Part shown: positions 36,233 to 45,515 of the stretch, piece by piece | How positions within the stretch are numbered: position 1 is the stretch's first letter | Layout of the letters: each line of letters starts with the position of its first letter | DNA from: Candidatus Kapaibacterium sp. | GTDB taxonomy: Bacteria; Bacteroidota; Ignavibacteria; Kapaibacteriales; UBA2268 | Direction: 5' to 3' | Assembly (NCBI GenBank): GCA_013414795.1 | Contig: CP058732.1 | Coordinates: forward strand, 2,021,950 to 2,085,949 | DNA: 64,000 nt | Position numbers and translations under genes: made by a program | Notes under the pieces: generated by a model | What the model saw: only the letters and a program-made list of their open reading frames with translations | Database searches by the model: none | Told to the model about the DNA's origin: nothing

Positions 36233-36532
36233 ATGAATATCTATGTTGGAAATCTCAGTTTCTCTACTACACAAGAGGAACTCGAGAATCTATTCTCCCA
36301 GTATGGGGAGGTTGAGTCTGTTCGAATTGTTCGCGACCGTCAAACTGGTCGCTCTCGTGGCTTTGGTTTTGTCGAAATGAGCGAAGAACACGGCAAAGTT
36401 GCGATTCAAGCGCTAAACGGAAAAGAATTCGGCGGCAGGAATATTTTAGTCAACGAAGCCAAACAGCAAGAGCGTCCACAAAGAAATTTCTCGCGCTCCA
36501 ACAACACACGAAACTACCAAGACCGATATTAA
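36233..36532 (+). CDS. Small RRM RNA-binding protein
   Basis: 99 residues: one RNA recognition motif plus a short basic, Asn/Arg/Gln-rich tail. RNP2 is IYVGNLSF (residues 2-9) and RNP1 is RGFGFVEM (about 41-48). Such single-RRM proteins occur in cyanobacteria and many FCB bacteria and bind single-stranded RNA, often induced by cold. The gene is monocistronic, with its own promoter, structured leader and terminator, which suggests strong and regulated expression. Confidence 0.93.
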   Translation: MNIYVGNLSFSTTQEELENLFSQYGEVESVRIVRDRQTGRSRGFGFVEMSEEHGKVAIQALNGKEFGGRNILVNEAKQQERPQRNFSRSNNTRNYQDRY

Positions 36533-36560
36533 TAAAGTTCTTGGCTGAATGCGCATTCCA

Positions 36561-36591
36561 GGGCTGTTCCTTAAAGGTACAGCCCTTTTTT
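36561..36591 (+). terminator. Intrinsic terminator of the RRM gene
   Basis: GGGCTGT at 36561-36567 pairs with ACAGCCC at 36579-36585, then T6. Confidence 0.9.
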
Positions 36592-36594
36592 AAC

Positions 36595-36620
36595 AAAAAA
36601 GCCTTCCAAAATCGGAAGGC
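36595..36620 (-). terminator. Intrinsic terminator of the atp operon
   Basis: GCCTTCC at 36601-36607 pairs with GGAAGGC at 36614-36620; on the minus strand a T6 run follows the stem. Located just after atpG. Confidence 0.9.
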
Positions 36621-36645
36621 TTAAAAAATAAACACTCAAAAAATA

Positions 36646-37581
36646 TTACTGGCTTTTTAAAGCATTTGCACCACTGACAATTTCGAGCATTTCCTTTGTA
36701 ATCGATGCTTGCCTTTCTTTGTTGTATACCAGTTCTAAATGGCGCATCAAATCTTTTGCATTGTTTGTTGCATTTTCCATTGCCATTCTTCGAGCAGCGT
36801 GCTCCGCTGCATTTGATTCTAAAAGTATTCTTAAAATTTGATTTTTAACGTACAATGGTATTAAATTGTCGAGTATGCTTTTTGGGTCTGGTTCGAAAAT
36901 ATACAAAAGGTTCTTCTCCTTCTTTGCCTCTTGTTTTGTTTCAAACTCTTTTGCTTTTCCTTTGAAATAACTTTCAACAGTAGATTGTTTTTCAAAAGGT
37001 AGAAAATTAAATGACTTTGGTACTTGAATTAAAATGTTTTTAAACTCATTGAAGAAAAATATAACTTTATCAAATTTTTTCTCGATATAGCCATCAATCA
37101 AAATTTTCGCTAATTCATCAATTACACTATAATCAATACGCCCAGATATTCCCGAAATATTTTTCAAATAATTAATATTTTGAAGTTTAATACCAGAAAT
37201 TCCTCGCTTTCCTATTCTAATCATAGAAAGTTTTGCGTTTGGATAGTTCTTGATAAGTTCAGTTTCAATATATCTTGAAACAAATCGAATTAGATTCGAA
37301 TTGAAACTACCACACAAACCCCTATCCGAAGTAATGACAACCAAGCAAATGTTTTCAATCTTTTCTCTTTTCTCCAGTAATGGATGAAAATAATCATCCC
37401 CAACTGAATCAATCAGTTTTTCAAGATTGGTCTTCAACAACATTGAATAAGGTCGAGCATTTAAAATTGCATCCTGTGCCCTCTTCAATTTTGCTGATGA
37501 AACCATTCTCATCGCTTGGGTAATTTTCGCAGTACTTGCCACCGCAGCCATTCTTCTCTTAATGTCTCTTAATGTAGCCAT
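36646..37581 (-). CDS. atpG: F-type ATP synthase subunit gamma
   Basis: 311 residues, the central rotor shaft of F1. The N-terminal helix (MATLRDIKRRMAAVASTAKITQAMRMVSSAKL, positions 1-32) and the C-terminal one (NATNNAKDLM, YNKERQASITKEMLEIV) are the conserved coiled-coil halves; TSDRGLCGSFN is the usual central motif. It is slightly longer than the usual 285-295 because of extra residues in the Rossmann-like part. Separated from atpA by hldD. Confidence 0.97.
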   Translation of the reverse strand: MATLRDIKRRMAAVASTAKITQAMRMVSSAKLKRAQDAILNARPYSMLLKTNLEKLIDSVGDDYFHPLLEKREKIENICLVVITSDRGLCGSFNSNLIRFVSRYIETELIKNYPNAKLSMIRIGKRGISGIKLQNINYLKNISGISGRIDYSVIDELAKILIDGYIEKKFDKVIFFFNEFKNILIQVPKSFNFLPFEKQSTVESYFKGKAKEFETKQEAKKEKNLLYIFEPDPKSILDNLIPLYVKNQILRILLESNAAEHAARRMAMENATNNAKDLMRHLELVYNKERQASITKEMLEIVSGANALKSQ

Positions 37582-37590
37582 TTCTAAATC

Positions 37591-38556
37591 CTACAAATAT
37601 TTCCAATCCTGCAAAAGATAATTATTTATGTAGTCAGAAACACCGTCCTCGAGCGAGGTGAATTCGAAATCCCCAATTTTCGAAAGCAACTTGTCCATTT
37701 TGGCTTCCGTGAAATTTTGATATTGACTTTCTAACTCCTTAGGCATATCAATATATTCAATTTTTGGCTCCAAGTTCAAGGTTTTGAACACAGCATTGGC
37801 AAGTGAATTCCAACTTCTTGCTTTCCCTGTCCCGATATTGTAAATTCCAGTTAATCCATTCTCATAAATTTTCCAAACCAAGTTGACCACGTCCTTGACA
37901 TAAACAAAGTCTCTCTTTTGTTCGCCGTCTGCATAATGAGGACTGTTCGATTTGAAAAGTTTAATTTTTCCAGTTTGATTAACTTGAAGAAAAGACTTGT
38001 ACACCATACTTGCCATTTCGCCCTTGTGATATTCATTCGGTCCGTAAACATTGAAAAATTTCATTCCAGCAAATTGGTCCAGCAAACCGTTGACAACAAC
38101 CCAACAATCGAAAAGATATTTCGAAAAGCCGTAAGCATTCAATGGTTGCAATTCAAAAACAAGATTATCATCGTACCCATTGTTTCCCAAGCCATACGTT
38201 GCCGCACTACTCGCATAGATAAAACGAATATTCTTATCAGCAGCCAATTGAGCCAACTTTATGCTGTACCGAAAATTGTTTTCGATTAAATAATCAACAT
38301 TTCTTTCATAGGTGTTGGTACAAGCCCCAAAATGGAAAATTGCATCGAAGCGAAAGTTCGTAAATTTCTTTGTTTCAAACAAATTCAAAAACTCATCCTT
38401 GTTGAAATACTCAACAAATTTTTTCCCTACTAAATTCTTCCACTTTTCGTTTTGGGACAAATGGTCAACAACAATGATATCAGTAATACCCTTGTCGTTC
38501 AATAACTTTAGAAAAACCGAACCAATAAATCCAGCACCACCAGTTAAAAGAATCAT
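37591..38556 (-). CDS. hldD: ADP-L-glycero-D-manno-heptose 6-epimerase
   Basis: 321 residues, extended short-chain dehydrogenase. NAD(P)-binding GGAGFIGS is at 6-13, the catalytic Tyr142 and Lys146 in YGFSK, with Ser116/117 as the third residue; [15 protein letters not shown] is the family signature. It makes the heptose donor for the LPS inner core, which implies a heptose-containing LPS. It lies between atpA (ATGA overlap with its stop) and atpG (9-bp gap), an unusual place that ties LPS core synthesis to the ATP synthase transcript. Confidence 0.93.
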   Translation of the reverse strand: MILLTGGAGFIGSVFLKLLNDKGITDIIVVDHLSQNEKWKNLVGKKFVEYFNKDEFLNLFETKKFTNFRFDAIFHFGACTNTYERNVDYLIENNFRYSIKLAQLAADKNIRFIYASSAATYGLGNNGYDDNLVFELQPLNAYGFSKYLFDCWVVVNGLLDQFAGMKFFNVYGPNEYHKGEMASMVYKSFLQVNQTGKIKLFKSNSPHYADGEQKRDFVYVKDVVNLVWKIYENGLTGIYNIGTGKARSWNSLANAVFKTLNLEPKIEYIDMPKELESQYQNFTEAKMDKLLSKIGDFEFTSLEDGVSDYINNYLLQDWKYL

Positions 38557-40112
38557 TTTAAATTATGCTTTTCTTTGAAAATGGCAACAAATTCTTCAAC
38601 TGCTTTCTTCAACTTGGCAACTATTTCGTCTGTTAAATCTTTAACTCGAATTATCGAATCTAATAAATCAAAGTGATGTGAATCCATAAATTCGTAAAAT
38701 TCTTGTTCGAACGAAGAAAGCACTTCCACTGGTAAATCATCAAGATAACCATTGGTCGCTGTCCAAAGAAGAGCAATTTGCTTTTCTACTGGTAGCGGTT
38801 GATATTGTTTTTGTTTTAATATTTCTGTCAAACGAGCTCCACGACGAAGTTGTTGTTGAGTTGCTTTGTCAAGGTCGGAACCAAATTTAGCGAAGGCTTC
38901 CAGTTCGCGATATTGTGCCAATTCCAACTTCAAAGGACCAGCAACTTTTTTCATCGCTTTGATTTGAGCATTACCACCAACGCGGGACACGGAAATACCG
39001 ATGTTCATTGCCGGGCGAATACCAGCATTAAATAAGTTCGGTTCAAGATATATCTGACCATCGGTAATAGAAATTACATTCGTAGGAATATAAGCAGCAA
39101 CGTCGCCAGCCTGGGTTTCAATAACCGGCAAAGCAGTAAGCGAGCCCCCACCGAACTCATCTGCATATTTTGCGGCTCTTTCAAGCAATCTGCTATGCAG
39201 ATAGAATATATCGCCTGGATAAGCCTCTCGACCCGGTGGTCGTCGCAACAACAATGAAACTTGACGATAGGCTGCTGCTTGTTTGGAAAGGTCGTCGTAG
39301 ATAATCAAAGCGTGCATTCCATTGTCTCGGAAATACTCGCCCATTGAACAACCACAGTAGGGTGCAATGAACTGTAAAGGCGCCGGGTCCGATGCATTTG
39401 CTGCAACAACTATTGTATAATCCATTGCCCCGTGTTCTTCAAGGGTAGCAACGACGTTTGCAACGGTCGAGCCTTTTTGTCCAATAGCAACGTAAATACA
39501 ATAAACTGGTTGAATTCCAAGCTCTTTGGCTCGTTCAGTATGAGTAAACTTTTGATTAATTATAGTATCGATTGCAATTGCAGTTTTACCAGTCTGACGG
39601 TCGCCGATAATTAATTCACGCTGTCCACGACCAATTGGAATCAAAGCGTCAATCATCTTGAGTCCAGTTTGCAACGGCTCTTTCACTGGTTGACGAAAAA
39701 TCACGCCTGGGGCTTTCCTTTCAATCGGAAGAAATTGCTTAGCATTTATCGGTCCTTTGTCGTCGATTGGTTGTCCCAAAGGATTAACTACCCTACCAAG
39801 CAATTCCATTCCCACTGGAACAGAAGCGACACGTCCAGTTCTACGAACCAAATCACCCTCCTTCACTAATCGGTCGTCGCCAAAAAGTATAACTCCGACG
39901 TTATCTTCTTCCAGGTTCAGAACCATTCCGAAAAGATTGTTGGGAAATTCTACCAATTCCGCAGCCATAACTTTCGTCAATCCATACACACGTGCAACGC
40001 CGTCACCAACTTGCAAAACTGTACCGACTTCGTAAATATCTTCTTCCTTTTCAAAACCAGATAACTGCCTTCTCAATATTGCCGAAACTTCTTCTGGCTT
40101 AACTTCGAACAT
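38553..40112 (-). CDS. atpA: F-type ATP synthase subunit alpha
   Basis: 519 residues, non-catalytic nucleotide-binding subunit of F1. P-loop GDRQTGKT at 170-177; [15 protein letters not shown] contains the arginine finger region. Full length with all three domains. Stop overlaps the hldD start by four bases. Confidence 0.98.
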   Translation of the reverse strand: MFEVKPEEVSAILRRQLSGFEKEEDIYEVGTVLQVGDGVARVYGLTKVMAAELVEFPNNLFGMVLNLEEDNVGVILFGDDRLVKEGDLVRRTGRVASVPVGMELLGRVVNPLGQPIDDKGPINAKQFLPIERKAPGVIFRQPVKEPLQTGLKMIDALIPIGRGQRELIIGDRQTGKTAIAIDTIINQKFTHTERAKELGIQPVYCIYVAIGQKGSTVANVVATLEEHGAMDYTIVVAANASDPAPLQFIAPYCGCSMGEYFRDNGMHALIIYDDLSKQAAAYRQVSLLLRRPPGREAYPGDIFYLHSRLLERAAKYADEFGGGSLTALPVIETQAGDVAAYIPTNVISITDGQIYLEPNLFNAGIRPAMNIGISVSRVGGNAQIKAMKKVAGPLKLELAQYRELEAFAKFGSDLDKATQQQLRRGARLTEILKQKQYQPLPVEKQIALLWTATNGYLDDLPVEVLSSFEQEFYEFMDSHHFDLLDSIIRVKDLTDEIVAKLKKAVEEFVAIFKEKHNLK

Positions 40113-40132
40113 TTTCTACCTCACATTTATTT

Positions 40133-40684
40133 TTAATTCACTTTTATTGTCGAAACCAAATCTTTGTAAAGAGAATCAAGTTTATTCCTTAAAGTTGCGT
40201 CGTAGACCCAATCATCAATCTTAATCCGAAATCCACCAAGGATTTTAGAATCTATGATAAATTTGGGAATAATTTTCTTTCCAGTGTTTTCTTCCAATTT
40301 ACTTACAATTTTACTTTTCAGCCCTTCATCAAAATCCTTAGGAAGGTAAATTTCTACTGGAAGGAAATTCTTGTAGGCAAAATACAATTTTTGATATTGC
40401 AAAATAATATCTTTCAACAAATAATCCCTATCTTTATCGACAAGGAAAAGTATAAAATTCAAAGTTTGCGGCGAAACTTTTTCAGCAAAAATTTCTTGAT
40501 ACAGTTTCTTCTTTCGAACTGGCGAGATGAGCGGCTTGCGAGCGATACTTAACAATTCTGGTGCATATTTCAAAATTTGAAGAACGACCATAAAATCGTT
40601 GTAAACTCTTTCTTCCAACTTCTCTTGAAGAACTGAATCAAAGATTGCTTTCGCATACCTATAAGAAACTCTTTGTTCAGGCAT
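40133..40684 (-). CDS. atpH: F-type ATP synthase subunit delta
   Basis: 183 residues, the peripheral stalk cap that joins F1 to subunit b. YRYAKAIFDSVLQ at the start and the C-terminal KIDDWVYDATLRNKLDSL (GG-F-I-x-IDD pattern) are family features. Position between atpF and atpA is canonical, with gaps of 8 and 20 bases. Confidence 0.94.
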   Translation of the reverse strand: MPEQRVSYRYAKAIFDSVLQEKLEERVYNDFMVVLQILKYAPELLSIARKPLISPVRKKKLYQEIFAEKVSPQTLNFILFLVDKDRDYLLKDIILQYQKLYFAYKNFLPVEIYLPKDFDEGLKSKIVSKLEENTGKKIIPKFIIDSKILGGFRIKIDDWVYDATLRNKLDSLYKDLVSTIKVN

Positions 40685-40693
40685 AAGACCCTA

Positions 40694-41188
40694 CTAATTT
40701 TTTGGAATTTTATCAATGTAAGAATTTATTATTTCAATGTGCTTTTGTTCGTCGAGTTTCTCGTTCAACAACTTCTCGGTTGCATAAATTACCAAACTTG
40801 CGACTTCTTTCCTCAATTCAAACAATGCGGCCTCTTTGCTTCTATTGATTTCTCGGTTTGCCTCTTCAATCTTTTCTTTGCGAATCTTTTCTGCATCTTC
40901 CTGGGCGCGGCGAAGTAGTTCCTCTGCTTGTTGTTTCCCTTTTTGAACTATATTCATCATTTCATTTTGTGCATCTTTTAGTTTTTGTTGCATTTCTGCA
41001 ACCAATTTCTGCGCCTCTTGATTTAGTTTCTCTGCATCTTTTATGTTCTTTTCAATATGTTCTTCGCGGGCTTTTAATGAATTGGAAATAGGCTTTGCCC
41101 CGAACTTGACCAAAAGAAATAGGAAAATTAGAAAATTGACAATTGTCCAGATCATCAAACCCGGGTTTACATTCAGCAACGAGTCCAT
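40694..41188 (-). CDS. atpF: F-type ATP synthase subunit b
   Basis: 164 residues. One N-terminal membrane helix (about 9-29) and a long charged coiled coil rich in Lys, Glu, Ala and Gln, the stator stalk. AAGGTGG precedes the ATG. It is separated from atpE by a 76-base spacer with a strong hairpin. Confidence 0.95.
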   Translation of the reverse strand: MDSLLNVNPGLMIWTIVNFLIFLFLLVKFGAKPISNSLKAREEHIEKNIKDAEKLNQEAQKLVAEMQQKLKDAQNEMMNIVQKGKQQAEELLRRAQEDAEKIRKEKIEEANREINRSKEAALFELRKEVASLVIYATEKLLNEKLDEQKHIEIINSYIDKIPKN

Positions 41189-41208
41189 TTTCCACCTTAC
41201 ATTTGTTT

Positions 41209-41257
41209 AAAAAAACTAAATAGTCATACCTCGACCAAGGTCAGGGTATGACTATTT
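41209..41257 (-). terminator. Terminator-like hairpin between atpE and atpF
   Basis: Perfect 13-base arms, AAATAGTCATACC at 41218-41230 and its complement at 41245-41257, with an inner GACC/GGTC stem. Read on the minus strand it comes 8 bases after the atpE stop and is followed by AGTTTTTTTAAA, a T7 run. It could be a partial terminator or an RNA 3'-end stabiliser that lets atpE be made in excess. Confidence 0.7.
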
Positions 41258-41264
41258 AAAATTA

Positions 41265-41501
41265 TTACTTAATTGCCAAAAGCATAGCAATAACGCAGGA
41301 GAAAAGTGCAACACCTTCGATAAGTGCTGCTGCAATAATCATAGTTGTTCTTAAATCACCAGCCGATTCTGGTTGTCTTGCCGAAGATTCCAATGCTGCA
41401 CTGGCAAGTTTACCAATACCCAAACCCGCACCAATAACGGAAATTCCAGCACCAACTCCTGCTGCCAAGTAAGCACCTAAGTTTGCTAAATTTTGTTCCA
41501 T
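41265..41501 (-). CDS. atpE: F-type ATP synthase subunit c
   Basis: 78 residues, two-helix proteolipid of the rotor ring. The polar loop is ARQPE (41-45) and the ion-binding carboxylate Glu62 in ALIEGVALF. Aligned on the loop, the residue matching Gln32 of sodium-type c subunits is Ile29, and Ser-Thr after the Glu are replaced by Gly-Val, so I infer proton specificity. Confidence 0.97.
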   Translation of the reverse strand: MEQNLANLGAYLAAGVGAGISVIGAGLGIGKLASAALESSARQPESAGDLRTTMIIAAALIEGVALFSCVIAMLLAIK

Positions 41502-41546
41502 AAAATCCTCCGAAATATTTGTTCAACATTAAACACAAAAAATTTA

Positions 41547-42560
41547 TTAATGATGTTCAGCGTGTTCAGAATGCTCACCTATTGCTAAACCTGTAAACAC
41601 CGCTGTAAGAATTGTAAAAATAAACGCTTGGAGAAAAGCCACAAGCAATTCCAATGCATACATAAAAATTGAAAAGGGCACAGCAACAACCGCCATTGCT
41701 AAAGTTTTTAAGTAGAAAATCAAACCGACAAGCGAAAGAAGAACAACGTGACCAGCGGTCATATTAGCAAAAAGACGAACGGTCAAAGCAAAAGGTTTTG
41801 TAAATATCGAAATAATTTCAATCGGTACCATAATGAAAAACAAGTACCAAGGAGCACCTCCAAGCAAATGTTTCAACCAATTCTTTAATCCAATTTGGCG
41901 AATTGCCGTACCATTTATAACGAAAAGAGCAGTAATTGCAAGACCAGCAGTTGTACCAAGAGCACCAGTTGCTGTGTGTCCTCCTGGAATTAGTCCAAAC
42001 AAGTTCATCAAAAGGATGAAGACAAACAAAGAAACAAAATATGGCAGAAGTTTATATGCAACTTTCTTATCGGGAATATTTGGAACAACCACATCGTCAC
42101 GTAAAAACACAATTATTGTTTCAAGAAGATTTTGTATGCCCTTCGGGGCAGAAATCGGGTTTTTCTTAGCTCTTCGCCCCGCTCGGAAAAATGCAACAAG
42201 TAGTATCAACATTGCAAGCCATTGGAAACAAACAAGGCTGGTTACCGATAAGTCAAGAGTTGGGGACTCGTTTGGCTTATTAGTTTTTACAATTTTATGA
42301 GTCGTGGAAAGTGTATATTTCCCAGCCTCTTGCATCTTCTCAATATTTGCGTAAAAATCGAGCCCGTTCTCTTTATCGTATAAAATCACCGGCAAATCAA
42401 CAATATGATAGTGGAAAAAAGTTAGTTCTCGATGCTCTCCAAGAGTACCCAAAAGCGTTGGAAATACTTGACTTGGCGGGACATCCACAGTGTGAGAACC
42501 GTGCACAGCATCATTAGTATGTGTTTCGGTGCTTGCTATAACAATGTTTTCATTCCCCAT
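41547..42560 (-). CDS. atpB: F-type ATP synthase subunit a
   Basis: 337 residues, the stator channel subunit. The essential Arg lies in KPFALTVRLFANM; GHVVLLSL follows. The first hundred residues are a polar extension before the first membrane helix (about 108-128), longer than in E. coli. The C-terminus is His-rich (EHSEHAEHH). Its start overlaps the upstream small membrane gene by 11 bases. Confidence 0.96.
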   Translation of the reverse strand: MGNENIVIASTETHTNDAVHGSHTVDVPPSQVFPTLLGTLGEHRELTFFHYHIVDLPVILYDKENGLDFYANIEKMQEAGKYTLSTTHKIVKTNKPNESPTLDLSVTSLVCFQWLAMLILLVAFFRAGRRAKKNPISAPKGIQNLLETIIVFLRDDVVVPNIPDKKVAYKLLPYFVSLFVFILLMNLFGLIPGGHTATGALGTTAGLAITALFVINGTAIRQIGLKNWLKHLLGGAPWYLFFIMVPIEIISIFTKPFALTVRLFANMTAGHVVLLSLVGLIFYLKTLAMAVVAVPFSIFMYALELLVAFLQAFIFTILTAVFTGLAIGEHSEHAEHH

Positions 42561-42879
42561 TTCTAATATTCTTGAATTTTGATTTTTGTTTAAACTGCAA
42601 AAATAACAAATTCGACTTTTTGTTAATGTATAAAATTTCTAACAAGATTGCTGTAAAAGTACAAATCAAATAAGTTAAACCGAAGGTAAGTTGTTCAAAT
42701 TTAAAATACTTAAGGCAAACAAAAAGAAAAAACAAATTGATTACATATCTTAAAAGAACTGAAGTTAAAAATGCTCTGTAAAAAAATTTGTTGGGTTTAT
42801 CAATAATAAAAAGATAAACAAGAACTCCGCTAACATAGTTAAAAACTGAAATTAAAAGGGGGGCAACAATGGCTATCAT
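42550..42879 (-). CDS. Small four-helix membrane protein in the atp operon (AtpI-like position)
   Basis: 109 residues from the ATG at 42879, which has GAGGG just upstream and overlaps the previous stop (ATGA). Four hydrophobic helices are visible, about 3-22, 32-50, 53-72 and 78-95, then a basic tail (KQKSKFKN). It sits between the AtpZ-like gene and atpB, where atpI or a similar c-ring assembly factor is found in other bacteria. The sequence itself gives no diagnostic motif, so the role is inferred from position. Confidence 0.7.
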   Translation of the reverse strand: MIAIVAPLLISVFNYVSGVLVYLFIIDKPNKFFYRAFLTSVLLRYVINLFFLFVCLKYFKFEQLTFGLTYLICTFTAILLEILYINKKSNLLFLQFKQKSKFKNIRNGE

Positions 42880-43109
42880 TTCCCTCGCTTCTTTGTAACA
42901 TTTCTTATGAAGTCGTACATTGCAACAATACAACCCAAGAGGGCAAAAATCACAGTAAAAATAGGTTTGGTTTCGAAATGTTTATCTAAAAAATATCCAA
43001 TTACCACCATAAGCAAAATTGTGATTACAAGTTGCCAGCCCAAATTTAAGTATGGAGCAAGTTCATAAAGAATTTTTTTCTTGTTGTCTTTTTTCAAATT
43101 AAAAACCAA
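42876..43109 (-). CDS. AtpZ/AtpI-type small membrane protein
   Basis: 77 residues: a polar start, APYLNLGWQLVITILLMVVIGYFLDKHF for helix 1 (about 17-44, broken at 20-39) and PIFTVIFALLGCIVAMYDFIRNV for helix 2. This pattern fits the AtpZ-like family (F0F1-ATPase-associated, proposed Mg/Ca transport or assembly role). It starts 11 bases inside the upstream gene and ends in an ATGA overlap with the next, so coupling is tight. Confidence 0.8.
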   Translation of the reverse strand: MVFNLKKDNKKKILYELAPYLNLGWQLVITILLMVVIGYFLDKHFETKPIFTVIFALLGCIVAMYDFIRNVTKKRGK

Positions 43110-44439
43110 AATCTTCTAAAATTCGAAGTAAGTTGTCCAAATAAATATTTTTTGCGAAAACAAATTTCTGTGGTTCGGGAATTAAAACCAACTCCCCGAA
43201 AGAATAAGGCTTGGATTCATTAAATTCTGAATTTGTGAGGTACGTTACTTCGTTGGGTCTGAATTCGTTATCAACATCAACGTAAACTGCATTGAACCCA
43301 ATATGCACTGGTTGGTCATTGTCAATTGGCAAAGTTTCGTATCCAAACAATGTAAATGGTATTCTAACCTTCAACACATATTTTGCATTTTGAGTGTTGA
43401 AATATAATTTTATCTTTTCTATGGATTTAACTTGCTCGTGGTCAAGAGGTTCGTTTGAATTTACTGCCTCGACGAATGGCAATTTTTCAAGAAGATTTCC
43501 AAGATTAATTTCAATCTTAAAAATATTTCCATCTGGCTTATCTCTTAAAACTGGTTGGTTTTCAATTTGTTTGAACATTCTTTTAATTGAGTTAGGAAAG
43601 GGTTGAAAGTCGAACCAAAAAATCACTTTGTCTCCGATACATTTATCACATTCTTTCGGAACAAAAAAATCGTCGGTTATTGTCATTATGAAATAAATAT
43701 AGGAATCGTCAAAGGAGGACTTAATTGAAAAAGAACAATCGTTTTCACCTTTCCAATAATAACTACCCGAAAAGACATAATCTATTTTATTCACCACAGT
43801 GGCAAGCGGATAGCCTTTATAAACGTTTTTACTTCTTGGATAAGAGGGTACAAAATTGAAACTTGTATTGAAAACAAAAGGAGTTCGACCAATCGATTCA
43901 AGTTTGAAACTGGCTTCGTTATTTTGATAATTCATTGTGGTTTCCAACCCAAAGGTTGAGAACAACTGGGAAGAATATTCTTCCGCAAGGAACAAAATTC
44001 CATTGTCGAAAGAGAAACTTTTAATCGTCCAATAATCTTTTTTTCTTTTTTGCGTTATTGAACATTTGTTGTTTCTAATTGAAATGCCAATTTCGAGGGG
44101 AAGTTCGACATATTCAAAAGGTTGAACATAAACAAGTTCAAGGTATCCATCAATGTCGACAAAAAGATAAACATATGTGTATTTTCTACTTTCCCCAAGT
44201 ATTTTTATCGAAAAAGCTAGGTCTGGGTTATTATCACCCGAAAAGTCGCCAACGTCCCAGCCCCAGATGGTGAATTTCGTCTTTTGTGAAATCTTGTCGA
44301 AAACATCGTTAATCATTTCTTCATTAAAGTATTGTTCCAACTTTGTTTTAAATTCGGCAACGGTCATTCCCGATTGCGAATAAACAAATGTTGGGAGTAA
44401 GAAAAATGACAATAAGAAAAATAATAATGTTTTTTTCAT
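43099..44439 (-). CDS. Secreted protein with CBM9-like domain
   Basis: 446 residues with a signal peptide ending near YSQ (about residue 22). The first part (about 25-180) has a VGDFSGDNNPDLAFSI motif, similar to FG-GAP-type acidic turns. The second part (about 215-430: VFSGSYYWKGENDCSFSI, DSYIYFIMTITDDFF, IFWFDFQP, HIGFNAVYVDVDN) reads as a family-9 carbohydrate-binding/DOMON-like beta-sandwich. It overlaps the kinase gene by ATGA and the AtpZ-like gene by 11 bases. Why a secreted sugar-binding-type protein sits in the atp transcript is unclear. Confidence 0.65.
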   Translation of the reverse strand: MKKTLLFFLLSFFLLPTFVYSQSGMTVAEFKTKLEQYFNEEMINDVFDKISQKTKFTIWGWDVGDFSGDNNPDLAFSIKILGESRKYTYVYLFVDIDGYLELVYVQPFEYVELPLEIGISIRNNKCSITQKRKKDYWTIKSFSFDNGILFLAEEYSSQLFSTFGLETTMNYQNNEASFKLESIGRTPFVFNTSFNFVPSYPRSKNVYKGYPLATVVNKIDYVFSGSYYWKGENDCSFSIKSSFDDSYIYFIMTITDDFFVPKECDKCIGDKVIFWFDFQPFPNSIKRMFKQIENQPVLRDKPDGNIFKIEINLGNLLEKLPFVEAVNSNEPLDHEQVKSIEKIKLYFNTQNAKYVLKVRIPFTLFGYETLPIDNDQPVHIGFNAVYVDVDNEFRPNEVTYLTNSEFNESKPYSFGELVLIPEPQKFVFAKNIYLDNLLRILEDFGF

Positions 44440-45431
44440 AATAACTGTTTTTCGAGTTGATTGATAATTTCTTTGTGATTGTCTTTTAATCTTGCTCCAA
44501 ATTGTGAAACTATACGTGACGAGGAAAGAGAAGCAAGATGTCCAGCAAAGTTAATATCGCCCTTTTGAATCAATCCAAAAAGGAAAGCACCAGCAAACAT
44601 ATCACCAGCACCAGTCGTATCAATTGCTTTTGTTGAGTAGGCTGGGAATTGATATTCGCTTTTATTGATGTTTGCTATGGAACCCTTTGCACCAAGAGTG
44701 ATAACGAAATTTGGTACCAAAGATGTAAGTTTTCGCTTTGCTTGGTCAATATTTGAAGTTTCGGTCAGAGTCAAAGCCTCGATTTCGTTACAAAAAAGTA
44801 AATCGATGTGTTTAATTGCTTCAAGCACTTTATCAAAGAAATTTGTAATAACAAAAACATCAGAAAGCGAAAGGGAAATTTTTGCCTCGTGCTTCTTTGC
44901 CAATTCAATTGCAAAGAAAAGTGCTTCGGTACTCTTTTCTGCTGTAAATTTATAACCCTCAAGGTAAACCCATTTCGCTCGTCGAATGTAGTCGGGAGTA
45001 ATATGTTCAACACCAAAGTGTGCGGTCGCACCCAATGAAGTGTTCATTGTCCGTTCGGAATCTGGTGTAATCAAAACAATGCAAGTTCCTGTTGGTTCAT
45101 TAATCATTGGGGCATTAATACTTATTCCCAACTCGTTAAATTCATTCACATAGAATCTTCCAAAGTCGTCGTCGCCAACAACAGTATGATAAGCACTCGT
45201 ACCACCAAATTGCGAAAAAGCAATAATTGTATTGGCGGCGGAACCACCGCTACAAATCGTATAACTTCTTCCAGCAAGTTTTTCGAGAAGTTTCTTCTGC
45301 AATGTATCATCAACTAACCGCATTTCACCTTTGCGAAGACCAAGTTGTTCCAATTCTTCGAAACTGACTTCGTAGAGCAAGTCGACAAGCCCATTACCTA
45401 ATCCACAAAGGTCTATATCCTTAACATTCAT
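44436..45431 (-). CDS. PfkB-family sugar/nucleoside kinase, adenosine kinase-like
   Basis: 331 residues from the ATG at 45431; the in-frame start at 45488 adds an unconserved 19 residues. Substrate-side SGGSAANT is at 61-68, and DTTGAGD (271-277) has the catalytic Asp277 and the anion hole. LCGLGNGLVDLLYEV at the start is typical of adenosine-kinase-like members. Phosphorylates a nucleoside or sugar with ATP. First gene of the long minus-strand operon that includes atp genes. A TAAGTTTG (minus, 45468-45461) may be its -7 box. Substrate uncertain. Confidence 0.85.
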   Translation of the reverse strand: MNVKDIDLCGLGNGLVDLLYEVSFEELEQLGLRKGEMRLVDDTLQKKLLEKLAGRSYTICSGGSAANTIIAFSQFGGTSAYHTVVGDDDFGRFYVNEFNELGISINAPMINEPTGTCIVLITPDSERTMNTSLGATAHFGVEHITPDYIRRAKWVYLEGYKFTAEKSTEALFFAIELAKKHEAKISLSLSDVFVITNFFDKVLEAIKHIDLLFCNEIEALTLTETSNIDQAKRKLTSLVPNFVITLGAKGSIANINKSEYQFPAYSTKAIDTTGAGDMFAGAFLFGLIQKGDINFAGHLASLSSSRIVSQFGARLKDNHKEIINQLEKQLL

Positions 45432-45515
45432 TTTATATTTATTTGTTAATTTAGAATTTTCAAACTTAATAAATTTGTTGTTTTTCAATTGCTTTGATTA
45501 AACGTTGGTAGTCTT

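Noticed and set aside
41833-42300. 155-codon plus-strand frame opposite atpB
   Set aside because: atpB is certain, and the opposing frame is basic, shows no start signal and matches no family I recognise.
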